Below, piece after piece: positions 52,690 through 63,505 of a stretch of 64,000 bases of DNA. Made by a program: the position numbers and the translations under genes. The notes beneath the pieces are model-generated. The model saw only the letters and a program-made list of their open reading frames with translations. It made no database searches and had not been told where the DNA came from. Position 1 is the stretch's first letter, and the number at the start of each line of letters is the position of its first letter. This stretch comes from Desmodus rotundus (lineage: Eukaryota; Chordata; Mammalia; Chiroptera; Phyllostomidae): contig NC_071398.1 in the NCBI RefSeq assembly GCF_022682495.2, positions 96,251,705-96,315,704 of the forward strand, given 5' to 3'.

Positions 52690-52795
52690 GGCCTTATTCA
52701 TTCAAAACAATACTTACTGTGCCAGGTGATGGGAAACGCTTCAGTCCCTCCCCTACAGAACACACTGTCTAGTGAATTTTGGTGCATTGCTAAAA
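52690..52795 (-). mobile_element. L2 LINE 3' end, antisense
   Basis: 'ttattcattcaaaacaatacttactgtgccaggtgatgggaaacgcttcagtccctcccctacagaacacactgtctagtg' follows the antisense L2 3' end. Confidence 0.7.
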
Positions 52796-53005
52796 CTCCT
52801 GGCCCAAGAGCAAGGTCAAGCATGCACACATATTAGAGAAGTTGATTTCAAAGATTGCCTCAAGTATGGAGGAAGAAAGCTTATGACCAAATGGAAATCT
52901 GCGGGTTATTTATGGTTTTCCATTTTCAGTGAATTTTTCATTCCACTGTGATCTATTGAAATTGAGAGCTGGTGATATTTGGAAGTCAGGCGAGACTTAG
53001 AGAAG

Positions 53006-53037
<32 letters not shown>

Positions 53038-53520
53038 TTCCCCTGGGAAATCCTCTTTGGATGCTGGGGTCAGGAAGGAAGAGCTTTGCAAACACTCACC
53101 CTGAAGCAGTAGCGGGAAACCCACCTCTAGCCTGGATAACAAGGGGAGTAAGAGCCACACTTGTGAAAGTGGCTTGGAGTCTCTACTCAAAGAAAATTGA
53201 CAGCCAGGACAGGCAGGAAACAGAATTGTACTAATAAAACACTGTGGCGGAAAGAAAGCAGAACCATGAACAAAGCTGCTTTGTAGCCAGGCAGACAGAA
53301 TGAGCGATGAGTATAAGGTTGGAGAACAGTGTGGTCAATTAATGGTAAAGAGGCGGCACAGCGAGCAGAGGGCCCAGGCAGTAGGGCGGACAGGACTGGC
53401 GGGAGCCAAGGTTTGGGTGGGAAGGTTTGCTGCGGTGTTCTGTCCATCTGCCCGGGCTGCCCCACTTGGCGAGTGCCCTCCTGCATGCTCAGTGTCATCC
53501 CATGTCCCTTCCCTGCAGCC
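52796..53520. other. Unassigned sequence
   Basis: No gene. The TG tract at 53007-53035 is the only repeat. 53320-53480 is GC-richer and yields frames on both strands (up to 130 codons) with no recognised domain. Confidence 0.45.
53007..53035. repeat. (TG)n microsatellite
   Basis: Fourteen uninterrupted TG units. Confidence 0.97.
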
Positions 53521-53700
53521 CAGTGAGTGAGAATGCTGTCCTGCAGGCACACAGACCTGAGTTTGAATTTTGACTCCACTACTTACTGGTACATGACCCT
53601 GGGGAAGTTAATTGACCTCCCTGAACCTCGGTTTCCCCATTGGCTCACAGGTTCTTGATGATTGTAATGAGCTACCATACTCAAAGCATGCAGTCCGGTT
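53521..53700 (+). mobile_element. MIR SINE, sense
   Basis: 'agacctgagtttgaattttgactccactacttactggtacatgaccctggggaagttaattgacctccctgaacctcggtttcccc...cttgatgattgtaatgagctacc' is a clear sense MIR. Confidence 0.88.
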
Positions 53701-53794
53701 TTCAAAGGCTTGCTAAACAGTCACCTTCCTTGTGAGCTACCAGGGAGGTGACGGTGGGGATGAGGGGTAGCTTGGGGAAGAACAGGAAGAAGTG

Positions 53795-53870
53795 CTTTAG
53801 CTTCAGGCAGTCCTGAGTTCACGTTTCAGCTGCATTACTTGCCCTGTAATTCCCACTCTGTGGGGGTTAA
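53795..53870 (+). mobile_element. MIR-like short piece, sense
   Basis: 'cttcaggcagtcctgagttcacgtttcagctgcattacttgccctgtaat' resembles the MIR core start. Weak. Confidence 0.4.
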
Positions 53871-54604
53871 ATGAGTTCCTGAGTAGTCCCGGTAGACCAG
53901 AGACCAGTCCCGTTTGTCTCTGTCCCCATCGCTCATCCACCCCGTTTTTCTTTCTCTCCCAGCATACACGTTCTAGTCTTCTACTCCTGTGTCAGTGCGT
54001 AGCTTAGGACAGTGGGCGCTGACCAGGCAGTCATGTCTTGGCTTGCCCGGCCAGTCCTGGCAAGTGCTGTTGGCCCAGAGTTTTGAAGAGTCTTTCCTTT
54101 CACTCACAAAGTATTTGGGCTTGTCAATAAATGACCCTAGTACCCGCTTGGGCTTTTTGCCCTCAGGTCTAGCATTCTAGCCAGGATCCCAGGCTGCCTT
54201 TGCTGGGGAGGAAATCACCAGGGGGCTTTGGGCTGGGGCAGATGGCCTTCTCCCGAGTGGCTGTGGAGTTGACAGGCATCCCCTCAGGCAACCCCCTAAT
54301 TTGTATCTTTGCCGCTGTCTGGGGGACCCCAGCACGGACTGGCTGGCGCCCTGCTTTCCACCCTTTCTTCTTTCCTCTAGGGCTTCTCTCCTGCAGAGCT
54401 TTCACTGAAACAAAACACAGACCCAATAGTTTCTTCCCTTCCCTTTTCTATTTGCTTCCCACCACCACCATTTTTCCTGATATGTTTGGGAAAAGGAAGA
54501 AGGGGGAGCAAAATAATGTAAAGAGGAAATCACAGCTCACACTAGGTCCTCACCTCCGGAGGCCACGGAGAAATCCTGGTCTAACCAGAATGACACTTCT
54601 GATA
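53871..54604. other. Unassigned sequence
   Basis: No gene; a 143-codon plus frame (54200-54631) has no known domain. No named repeat. Confidence 0.45.
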
Positions 54605-54775
54605 ATGAATGAGAAGCGAACGTTTATTTAAGGCTCTGGGCCAATCCCTTTGTGAGTATTATCTCCGAGCAGCCCCGGGGAGGTTGGCTACTAGACATAA
54701 TCATATTCTTCCCAACATTCAGTAATGAGGCATCAAAGACTTAAAAAGGTTATGCAACTACCCCAATAATTCTTT
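54605..54775 (-). mobile_element. MIR SINE, antisense, part 1
   Basis: 'gcgaacgtttatttaaggctctgggccaatccctttgtgagtattatctccgagcagccccggggagg...agtaatgaggcatcaaagacttaaaaaggttatgcaactacccc' is antisense MIR, cut by a Ves and resumed near 55020. Confidence 0.72.
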
Positions 54776-55006
54776 TATATATTTTTGTCCTCACCCAAGG
54801 ACATATATATTGATTTTAGAGAGCAGGCAAGGGAGGGAGAGAGAGAAACATTGATTTGAAAGAGAAACATTAATCCGTTGCCTCTTGTATGCACCCCGGC
54901 CAGGGACAGAACCCACAGCCTACACGTGTGCTCTGTCCTGGAATCAACCCACAACCTTTCTGTTTACAGGATGATGACCAACAAATGAAGCCACCCAGCC
55001 GGGGCT
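54776..55006 (-). mobile_element. Ves SINE splitting a MIR
   Basis: 'gattttagagagcaggcaagggagggagagagagaaacattgatttgaaagagaaacattaatccg' followed by reverse-complement head ending 'cacccagccggggct'. CCAATAATTCTTT (left) and CCAACAATTCTTT (55007-55019) form a 13-bp target duplication with one mismatch. Confidence 0.93.
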
Positions 55007-55019
55007 CCAACAATTCTTT

Positions 55020-55115
55020 CATTGTGGCCGAAAAGCTTGAGGTAATCCAGGAAGCAGACCCAGGCAGCCAGTCTCCTGCTCTCTTGCTTGTAACCATTTT
55101 ACTAGTCCCCTCAGA
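55020..55115 (-). mobile_element. MIR SINE, antisense, part 2
   Basis: 'aagcagacccaggcagccagtctcctgctctcttgcttgtaacc' is the antisense MIR end ('aacccaggcagtctggctcc...gctcttaacc'). Confidence 0.55.
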
Positions 55116-56064
55116 GTGCAGACATTGGAGACTCCACCCCAGAGGCACAGCCAGGATCCGACCTGGAGAACACCTGCCGGGATGGGGCTGGATTTGGGGT
55201 GGGGGTGCATCCCACGCTTCTGAAAAAAGCCACACTTGGCGTTAGCCATTTCTACCTGTCTCTCCATGGTCTTGCCTTTGCCTCACTTCCTCTGAGAGTT
55301 TTTCATTTGAGTCTTAATGATCACACCCTCACTTTACCTTTCAAAGTTCTTAAAAAGCCATCATTTTGGTGACTGTTCAGGAGAGTCACCCTGCTTCCCT
55401 CCGTTGGCATTGAGTTGTCACGGCTGTGTATTGAGGATACACCACCCTAGAGAAGGAAGAACATTCCCAAAGGCATCCTGATGCTGGGTGTGCTCGAGGA
55501 CGGTGGGCGAGGCTGCTGCACTGGGACGGGCTCAGAGAGGCCATTTGCTAGGTATGGAAGCTCAAGCTGCTTGGTCTTGCTAATTTTGGACCCGTTTTTC
55601 CTGTGAGGCCAGCGTGGGGGAAATGCTTCTAAATACTCCTCACCTTTGGCTTTCCAGTCTCAAGATCTCTACTGCCTGATTGTATTGTGTGTGGTTATTT
55701 TTTTTTCACTGATGCAACTAACTTTCCCTGATTAAGGTTGGGACTTTTTTCTTTGGTCATTTCAGACCCTTTTGGTGGAGTTCTCATATCTTTTCTTTCC
55801 CTCTGATGTTTCCTTTACTTACTCAGGTTTTATTTCAAGTTTCACTTAGTGTCTCCTTCTCCCCCTCCACCCCACCCTAATTTTTAGCTGTAGATATCAG
55901 AGAGTATCCACCACAGGCGTTGTGTTCTCATTCTGCTATGTGGTCTTAACCATGAGAACTACAACTAGGACCAAGGACAAAACACACCTCCCATACGGGT
56001 TCTTTTAATCGGAGTAACTCCAGGATGACCATGCTGTTCTCTTCCCAGCTTTGGGGGCGACCAG
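55116..56064. other. Unassigned sequence
   Basis: No gene or named repeat recognised. Confidence 0.45.
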
Positions 56065-56298
56065 CTACAACATTAGCTAGCATTCACTGCTCATTTTTTA
56101 TATGCTATGTCATGCCCCTGGCCCATCTTGTCTCGCTTGACACCCACCCCCCGAAAACCCAGAGCAGGAAAATTGCTGTTTTCAAGAGGAGAAAAATCAA
56201 GGCTCAGAGAAATTAAGTGCCTTGCCAAAGGGTTGCACAATTAGTAGACGGTAGCCCTGGAGTTCGAATTTGGCAATCATAGCCTCTCTGCTGCTGTG
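56065..56298 (-). mobile_element. MIR SINE, antisense
   Basis: 'ttagctagcattcactgctcattttttatatgctatg' then 'aagaggagaaaaatcaaggctcagagaaattaagtgccttgccaaagggttgcacaattagtagacggtagccctggagttcgaatttggc' covers the antisense MIR. It abuts a sense MIR at 56299. Confidence 0.82.
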
Positions 56299-56460
56299 TG
56301 AATGGAAAGAGCACAGAGAGTGAGTTGGCCACATGACCTTGGTCGGGTTACATAACCTCTCTGTGTTTTAGTTTCCTCATCTGTAAAATGGGGAAAAGGA
56401 AATGACTCTTGGAGTCATTTGAAGTGCCTGTGTGCTGCTTACGTGAGGAGCTGTCCAAAA
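56299..56460 (+). mobile_element. MIR SINE, sense
   Basis: 'gaatggaaagagcacagagagtgagttggccacatgaccttggtcgggttacataacctctctgtgttttagtttcctcatctgtaaaatggggaaaagg' is well preserved sense MIR. Confidence 0.9.
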
Positions 56461-56479
56461 CGGAGCTCTTGATTTGCAA

Positions 56480-56710
56480 ACTGCCTCCCCCGTGGGCTCC
56501 TCCTCAGTCTTCCTCTTAACTTAATGAATGACACACACCCGTCCACGTCATCCCGAGGTTGCCTTTGATTCCCTGATTTCCTTCCATTACCATGTCGAAT
56601 CCACTAAGTCTCATCGCTCTGTCTGCAAAGGGTATTCCAAATCTGATCATGTGTCACTTACCTTATTGCTACAACCCTGCTAGTCAAGGCATTTCACATC
56701 TTGCCTGGAC
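56480..56710 (+). mobile_element. L2 LINE, sense
   Basis: 'ccgaggttgcctttgattccctgatttccttccattaccatgtcgaatccactaagtctcatcgctctgtctgcaaagggtattccaaatctgatcatgtgtcac' follows the sense L2 ORF2 3' region. Confidence 0.6.
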
Positions 56711-56721
56711 TTGTGTCTTTT

Positions 56722-56939
56722 ATTTTTTTTTTTAAGTTTTATTTTATTCTCTTTTGAGAGAGAGGAAGGGAAAGAGGGAGAAACATAGATGTGAGAGAGA
56801 AACACTGATCAGCTGCCTCCTGCATGTGCCCCAACCAAGGGCTTGAGCCTGCAACCTGGGCATGTGCCCTGACCGGGAATTGAACCAGCAACCTTTCGGT
56901 TACAGGACAACACTCTAACCAACCACGCCCACCGGGGCT
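56722..56939 (-). mobile_element. Ves SINE with target duplication
   Basis: T-rich tail complement, 'gagagagaggaagggaaagagggagaaacatagatgtgagagagaaacactgatcagctgcctcctgc', reverse-complement head ending 'caccggggct'. CTGGACTTGTGTCTT at the left and CTGGACTATGGTGTCTT at the right resemble an imperfect target duplication. Confidence 0.93.
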
Positions 56940-57630
56940 GGACTATGGTGTCTTACTGCTTACATAAATTGTTAGTATTAATCAATATCCTATATGAGTG
57001 AAAAAACCTAACAAATAAACCTTTCTCCCTTTTATTTTTCTAAGCAATAAGTAAAGACCTTGCAATAATGGAAGCTTTACTATAGTGTCAGAGTTAGAGG
57101 TGGGGCAAGGAGGAAACAGCAAAAGTGGTGTTTTGTATGTTAGAGGAATTCTGTCTCTCATAGAATCTTGCCCTTCTCTCCCTGGGTCAGTTAATTAGAG
57201 AGCGAAAAATAAGGGGGCTTCTGCATATAAGGGGTCTTAGGATTCTTTCACCGGTGGGTATTGAGTTGGCCTTCCCTTCACCACCTGGACACGCATGAAG
57301 GTGGGTAGTGACCCTTGAGGTAGAGACATTGGGCTCTTGTGTGCTGTGAGTAGATGTTTCTAGTAGCAGTGGAGGGGACCTAACCCATAGCAAATAGGAG
57401 CAGGGATGGAGAGAGATCTGCCTGGAATGTGAAGGTGATAGACCATGCAAGAGGCCCGAAGACTCAAGAAGAATAATGGTTCAAAGAGAGAACTGCTGAC
57501 GAAGGTGACAGACGCCAACCAGGACCGCCGTGTGGAGGACCCAAGCTCTCCCTGGGGGCCCGGAAATGCCTGGACCTCACCGTGTGGTGTGATAGGCTCA
57601 TGCTATCATGTGGTTAGGGTCTACCTGGCC
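56940..57630. other. Unassigned sequence
   Basis: No gene or named repeat recognised. Confidence 0.45.
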
Positions 57631-57790
57631 CAGCACTAACCAACAGAAATATCACAGTGCAATTGAAAAATTTTAAATAATTGCATAAAAATAAAAAGAA
57701 ACGGGTGAAATTAATTTTAATAATTTAAACAAATTATTTAAATAATAATAAAACATTATTAATTTTAATAATGTTTTATCTAACCTGGTA
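57631..57790 (+). mobile_element. hAT-type DNA transposon fragment with AT-rich interior
   Basis: 'cagcactaaccaacagaaatatcacagtgcaattgaaaaattttaaataattgcataaaaataaaaagaaacgggtgaaattaattttaataa' follows the end of a common mammalian hAT element that begins CAGCGCTGTCCAATAGA. The right end is lost. The interior holds a 30-bp near-perfect palindrome (57749-57778). Confidence 0.68.
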
Positions 57791-59076
57791 GATCCCAGAT
57801 ATTGTCTGGTTGAGATGTGGGGCAAGCCTAGCGGTGTGCTGATAAAAAGAACTATCTAAAAAAGTCTCAATTTGTAGTGTTTACCAATTTTCACGGTGCA
57901 GATACTCTCCCCATCGTCCATTTCAAGCCACAGTAACGACCACGGACAGGTATTGAACACCACCATGGATCAGACGCTGTTGCGCTCTCTCCATCCCTGA
58001 GTTAGCAAAGCTTTCATTCGAATACGCCTGCTCTGGCTTTCGCTCAGAGGGTCGAGAAAGTGAGATCAAGGAAGGGGAGGGATCACGGAGGGAGAACGGG
58101 AGCAGGAAAGAAGGGCGAGCACTGTGAAGAACGAAAATAAAACTACAGCCCTCGATGCAGTCACATTCTGTTCCTGTTTAGAGCACAGCCATAGACAGGT
58201 GCCGGGGGACGGGCAGGGACATGTGAAAATGGATGGGGCTTGGACTCTGACACAGGACAGACCACGTAGGACTTGTGCTCAAAGAAGAGCCCAATCTGTC
58301 TTCCCCAGGCTGGTCCTGGTGCAGAAAGAAGGTGCACATTGGGGCAGAGGGATTTGGGGGACCTGGAGCCTGAGCCATGCCTAGCAGGATGCCCGTTGAG
58401 ACTGCTGGGTCAGTGATGAAGCAGGAAGTTGAGATCTAGTTCCCAAGTTTAACCAGGACAAGCTGAGAAGTTTGAGCCAATACAGGAAGGGGAAGGGCAA
58501 GAGCTGCAGAAAGCACCAAGGAACACAGCAGAAACTAGAAAGGAGAGCCTGGAGGAATCCCCCAAGCCAATTTGCATAAAGCTGCAGGGTTTTTTTGTTT
58601 TGTTATGTTTTGTTCTTTGTTTTGGGGGTGTGATGTTCTTCAGAGAGGACATGCCTCACCTAGTTATCAGTATAGCTTAGGCAGGTGGAATTGAGTGAAC
58701 AAACTGTTTCAGGTGGCACCGGGGGTGGGGCCCTAAGGGAGTTCTACCTTTAAAAAGAGAGACTGCCGACTGGACCTGCAGAAAGCTGTGAGGGGTGGTT
58801 CACGCAACATATGCCGGTGACCGAGTAAACACGGAGAAGCCCTTACAGGTTTAAGAAAACACCGTGCAGTAACCCCTGCTTGGGGCCTCCTTTGTCTAGG
58901 CACATCACTCCACGTGTGATGTAGCTTACTCCACTCTCGCTGCAAAATAGGAAGCACATTCAGAAAGACTTCCTTAGAAGGACGTTGAAAGTGACCGCCG
59001 GATAAAACTCACAGATATATCTAGATGTTCAGAAAACAGAGTGCTCTTTGGGTACGGTCGTTACAACTTCCCGCTT
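57791..59076. other. Unassigned sequence
   Basis: No gene or named repeat recognised; several short frames with no domain. Confidence 0.45.
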
Positions 59077-59420
59077 TCTTAGTCTGCTCGGGCTGCCATT
59101 ACAAAGCGCTGCAGACTGGGTGGCTTGAAGCACAGACTTTGGAGGCTGGAAGGCCACGATTAGGAGCCAGCATGGCCAGATGCTGGTGAGGGTTCTCTTC
59201 CTGGCTTGCAGACAGCCTTCTCACCATATCCTCACTGGACAGGTAGAGGAAGAGAGAGAGACAGCTCTCAGGTGTCTCTTTTTAAGGGCACTTATTCCAT
59301 CAGACCAGGGCCTCACCTTCCTGACCTTATTATTTCCCAAAGGCCTCACCTCCAAATATCATCCTGTTGGGGGTTCAACACATGAATTTTGGAGGGACAC
59401 AAACATTCAGTTTGTAACAC
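59077..59420 (-). mobile_element. MLT1 MaLR LTR, antisense
   Basis: 'cttagtctgctcgggctgccattacaaagcgctgcagactgggtggcttgaagcac', 'ggtgagggttctcttcctggcttgcagacagccttctcaccatatcctcac', 'ggcctcaccttcctgaccttatt', 'aaaggcctcacctccaaatatcatcctgttgggggttcaacacatgaattttggagggacacaaacattcagtttgtaaca' is a nearly complete reverse-complement MLT1 LTR. It lacks internal retroviral sequence, so it is a solo LTR. A small deletion removes the region around the polyadenylation signal. Confidence 0.93.
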
Positions 59421-59444
59421 TGAATGTTTAGAGAGTTTGGTGCA

Positions 59445-59590
59445 GTTCAACAAACAGACAAGCCCAGATGATCTTGGCTTAAATCCCAACACTGTTGTGG
59501 TTAAGTTACTCTGAGGTTCTGGTTCCTCATGTTAAAGATGTGGTTAGTAATAACCAAGCAGGGTATGCCTCCCGGTTTAAATGAAAGGAG
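59445..59590 (+). mobile_element. MIR SINE, sense
   Basis: 'agcccagatgatcttggcttaaatcccaacactgttgtggttaagttactctgaggttctggttcctcatgttaaagatgtggttagtaataac' follows the sense MIR. Confidence 0.65.
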
Positions 59591-59814
59591 GCCTTTCATG
59601 TCTGTGGCAGAGAAGGTATCAAAGAAACATGCATTCCCATTCACCAATCACTTGGAAAAAAAAAAAAAAGATCTGATCAGTAGGAAACTTTCCCTTCCTA
59701 AATCAGTAGCTCTGTGCATGTTCACATCTGCTCAGATGTGCTGATTGTTTACTAGGTGCCCAGCCCAGATGTAGAGCTTTTATTTTCATTAAAAAATCAA
59801 TAGTATCCCATGGA

Positions 59815-59990
59815 ATTTAAGAACAGGCTCCACAGTAAAAGGACCAGCTGGTTTGAGATGCCAGCTCTTCCAAGTACTGAATGTGTGACCTCAGCCAAGT
59901 CAGTCCATCTCTCTAAGCCTCAGCTTCTCTCAGGTATAGAATGGGGAGAAGAGTAGAGCCCTTCTCATAGATGTGTCGTTGGGCAGTGGA
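59815..59990 (+). mobile_element. MIR SINE, sense
   Basis: 'ggtttgagatgccagctcttccaagtactgaatgtgtgacctcagccaagtcagtccatctctctaagcctcagcttctctcaggtatagaatgggg' is a clear sense MIR. Confidence 0.85.
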
Positions 59991-60091
59991 GAGGCATTTC
60001 CAACAGGACAATAAGCAAATGCGAAGACTCAGGGGGTGAGCACCGTATGGCCTCTGTTGTGGGCAGCCAATCGGGACATGGACAGCTACCC

Positions 60092-60317
60092 CAGGGTTTC
60101 CGACACCAGCACTAGTGATTGACACATTAGGCTGATAATCCTTTGCTGTAGTCGGGGCTGTCCTATGCCTTATAGGTTGTTTAGCAGCGTCCCTGCATTT
60201 CACCCGCTAGATACCAGCAGCACCCACCCCACGTCCAGACAACCAAAAATGTCTCCAAACATTGCCAGATGACTCTGGTGGGGGGTGGGGGGAATTGCCC
60301 TCAGTTGAGAATCACTC
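60092..60317 (+). mobile_element. hAT-Charlie MITE (MER20-like)
   Basis: 'cagggtttccgacaccagcactagtgattgacacattaggctgataatcctttgctgtagtcggggctgtcctatgccttataggttgtttagcagcgtccctgcatttcacccgctagataccagcagcacccaccccacgtccagacaaccaaaaatgtctccaaacattgcc' follows a Charlie MITE end to end, with right terminus AGTTGAGAATCACTC. Name given from memory as MER20-like. Confidence 0.85.
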
Positions 60318-60614
60318 ATTTACACTAATTCCCATTTATATTCAATTAAATGTATTTTGGAAAGGGGAGGGAATGTCTTAGGTACTCAGTTTAGATTTGC
60401 TTTTAGAATGATTACTATTTAATGAAAATGATCTTTTGGGGATGAATAAAGGTTCTGCATGTGATAGTGGCTTCATGAGTATATATAATTCATCTATTTA
60501 TTGCCTTTAATTGTATTTTAATAAAGTTGATTTTTTAAAAAATCGTATTGTGAACTGTGAATTTGTATATACTTACAAATTTGTATATATCCTTGACATT
60601 GCACCCGTGTTTTT
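60318..60614. other. Unassigned AT-rich sequence
   Basis: AT-rich, with AATTTGTATATA occurring twice within about 35 bases. No repeat family identified. Confidence 0.4.
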
Positions 60615-60688
60615 TCTCACTTTTATTTAATTGTACTTTTTTATTGTTGACACCATTACAGATGCACCCCCTCCCCCACAGCCCCTGT
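60615..60688 (-). mobile_element. Short L1 3' end, antisense
   Basis: 'tctcacttttatttaattgtacttttttattgttgacaccattacagatgcaccccctcccccacagcccc' is the reverse complement of a bat-type L1 3' terminus with its A-rich tail at the left. ACCCGTGTTTT at the left and ACACGTGTTTT at the right may be the target duplication (10 of 11 bases). Confidence 0.55.
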
Positions 60689-60699
60689 ACACGTGTTTT

Positions 60700-62445
60700 C
60701 AATGCACAATTTAAAATGTAATTTCATGAGTGCCAAAATCTGTCTAGAGATTTGCTTTCCATAACGGTGCGGTACTTCACGGGCATGTTTCCACAGACAG
60801 AAACATTTCTGTTGCCGCTTTGTGCCCCTGAGTTTTAGAATCTATCATCATGCCCTAAAATAACCGCCAGTGGTAAATTCAAGACAAAGAGAAGCTGCGA
60901 ATATGACAAGAATGAGAGGAAAGATCAGCCCTGGAAGGAAAGGGGTTGACAAGGGAGGGGCTCGTGAGTCTGAAACCCAAACGGAATGTCACTATGTCAG
61001 TTCACACTTGCATTTGAACTAATGCTGTGCATCCGGTTTCAATGAAAAGTGCACATTTCAGGTTTGCTCATTCTTCACGTCTAAGATCAAAGCCCAGCTA
61101 TCAGGAGACTTCTGTGTTTCACAGTGCCATTTTCAGTTTTCTTTAGATTCTCATTCTGTTCTCATCCTGAAAGTAGCACGCTTCAGATCGACAGCGAGCA
61201 CAGTCAATGTAATTTGGCAAATGTTGGTAGAAAGACTATCCCAGGCCTGTGAGTGAGCGCGATACTGGACTCCTGACGCCAGGACCATGCAGTGTCATAG
61301 GGGAGACTGAAATAAATTTGAATAGTTATAAGATAAGATGAATCACAATAGATGTGCTCAAAATGGTGAAAACAACTGCGTTTTTGCTGGGAGGCCCAGG
61401 GAAGGCGTCTTATCATGGAAATGAAATGGGGAAAGAGACCTTAAGTGGTCATGTGGAGAGAATCACATCTGGCTTTAATGAAAACTTATAGGGATACACA
61501 TTCATACGGCACTACTCCAACCGTACGGAGACTGAATCAGAATTTCCCGAGTAAAGGGATTAGGAAATCTGGACCTTCCCAAAGTTCTCCTGTGATAGTG
61601 ATGATCAGTGAGGCTTTGGGAACTGCTGCTTCTACAAATCCCCTACCCAATGCTAGAATTCCCCGAGCAGTACTCCTTTAGAATGGTTTTGTGTAACCTC
61701 TTCTAGAACAGCACAAGCTCACGACCTCACAAGGCAGCCAGTCCTTCATGAAAGTGTGAATGTGTAGGGTTTGGGTCCTCTGAGATGGAGGATATTTGAG
61801 GCCAAGTAACTATCAGAAATAATCAGGAAGCAGAAGGAGATAAATCTGGAGAGGACATTTGGGGTTCCGTGATGGAGTGACTTGAATGTCACTAAAGAAT
61901 TTCAACTTTTCTCTCTCTGAGATGGAGCTCCTTGATAGGATCCCGGTCACAGCTGTGTTGAAGAGCCTGCCAAGGCAGACTGGGCTGGAGGCGCAAGAGA
62001 ACAGGAGTTTAATGCAGGAGCTCACGCAAGGAGTAGTAAGGACTTTGGGTCGGAAGCAGTAGGAAGAGCAAAGTGGAGGGAAGTCTGAGTTGTTGGGCAG
62101 GGCAGCCCTACGACGCTGGATGGATTGGGGGCAAGGAAGCATCAACGCTGATTCCAGGGTTGACAACATGAAACAGGACAGGGACTTTAGGATCAAGAGC
62201 AGGTTAAGAAGACAGATGGCAAATTGGGCTTTTGACATTGAAATGCATGGGTTCCAATCACCGCCTATCCCCCATCACCTGTACCAGAGCAGAGCTTAGT
62301 TACGACTCCCTTTGTGAGCTCAGAGGTGGCACACAGTGGGCCCTTGAAATGTTTAGGGAATGAAGAGCCCTGTAAGCATCCTCTCCTCTTGTGATCCTCT
62401 CTGCTTCAGTTCAGGACCTTATTGTTTCTCACTTAGATAATTGTA
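60700..62445. other. Unassigned sequence
   Basis: No gene. No clearly named repeat, though 61800-62200 vaguely resembles an old L2-like antisense piece and 62230-62290 a MIR-like piece. Frames up to 141 codons have no domain. Confidence 0.4.
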
Positions 62446-62688
62446 AGCCCTGGGTGGGGGGCTCAGTTGGTGGGAGCATTGTCCTGTACAGCAAAAAGGT
62501 TGCAGGTTCGAGTCCTGATCAGGGCACATACCTAGGTGGCAGGTTTGGTTCCTGGTCAGGGCACCTGAGAGAAGCAACTGTTTGATGTTTCTCTCTCTCT
62601 CAATGTCTCTCCCACCACCCTCTCTTCCCCTTCCTCTCTCACTAAAGTCAATGAAAACATATCCTTGGGTGAGTATTTAAAAAAATCT
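62446..62688 (+). mobile_element. Ves SINE
   Basis: Starts AGCCCTGGGTGGGGGGCTCAGTTGGTGGGAG, has GGTTGCAGGTTCGAGTCCTGATCAGGGCACATACC, two 'gtttctctctctc/caatgtctctc' blocks and an AAAAAAATC tail. ATTGTAAGC at 62440-62448 and 62691-62699 brackets the copy. Confidence 0.94.
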
Positions 62689-63015
62689 TCATTGTAAGCT
62701 TGAGGACCACCCCCCTGCTCATACTCCGTCTTTGTGTGGGCTAGAGCAAAGTGCCCTGAGTTTATGAGTTAGAAGAAGGGCCTTTACTTAGGTGAAGGCA
62801 GCCCTTATTTGAGGGCATGGGCGCAGAGTACACCTTCATGAGACGATCGAGCCTCCCCTCCCTGGAGGATGCAACCCCCCGCTCCAGGATGGAGGGCTCA
62901 GGGAGCTGAGTGCAGGGCTGGGGGACCCTCAGCTGGCACCCGGCCCCTGAAACGGCCTCCCAGCTGGTCTCCTTGCTCCCACCCGGTCTCCTTGCTCCCA
63001 CCCTGCCATTTCTGT
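62689..63015. other. Unassigned sequence
   Basis: GC-rich around 62860-63000, no gene or repeat recognised. Confidence 0.4.
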
Positions 63016-63505
63016 TTCACACAGGGTGATTTTTGTGTAAAATGTAATTATATCCCATTCTGCTTCATACCTTTCTATGTTCTCCCAGTGTCTTCAGGAT
63101 AAAGTTCCATTTCCTTGTAATGGAACTCCACTCATGACAGATTTCCACCCTCTTCCCCACCACTCTCCTCCACTTCCTCCTCTCCAGCTGCAGTTGCCTT
63201 GAGTGAGAAAGGCCCAGGCTGCATTTCCCCCCCCGACCGGCAGTCGCTGTCCCTTGGCACTCCCCCGGATGGCCAGATGGCTTCTGGATTCTCTGAGGCT
63301 AACTTGACTCATCCCAAGGGAGTTCTCCTAGTCCTCACCCCAGTCGGAGCTAGCATCTGCCCTTGTGTCCTGCCCTCCCGCACGGCCACCCAGAGCCAGC
63401 ACTGTCCTGGCTGTGACCTCCCCGAGGACTGAGAATATGGTCTGCTCCTCTCTTGTTCCTCAGCACTGGTATGTAGGCACGTGGTTCATGCTTGTTGAAT
63501 AGACT
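63016..63505 (+). mobile_element. L2 LINE 3' region, sense
   Basis: 'cagggtgatttttgtgtaaaatgtaattatatcccattctgcttcatacctttctatgttctcccagtgtcttcaggataaagttcc' opens it. 'tcacctct'-like blocks then pass to 'gacctccccgaggactgagaatatggtctgctcctctcttgttcctcagcactggtatgtaggcacgtggttcatgcttgttgaatagac', the L2 3' end. Confidence 0.78.

Noticed and set aside
53187..53579. 130-codon minus-strand frame in GC-richer DNA
   Set aside because: Opposite-strand frames of similar length in the same place show it is a GC effect; no domain.
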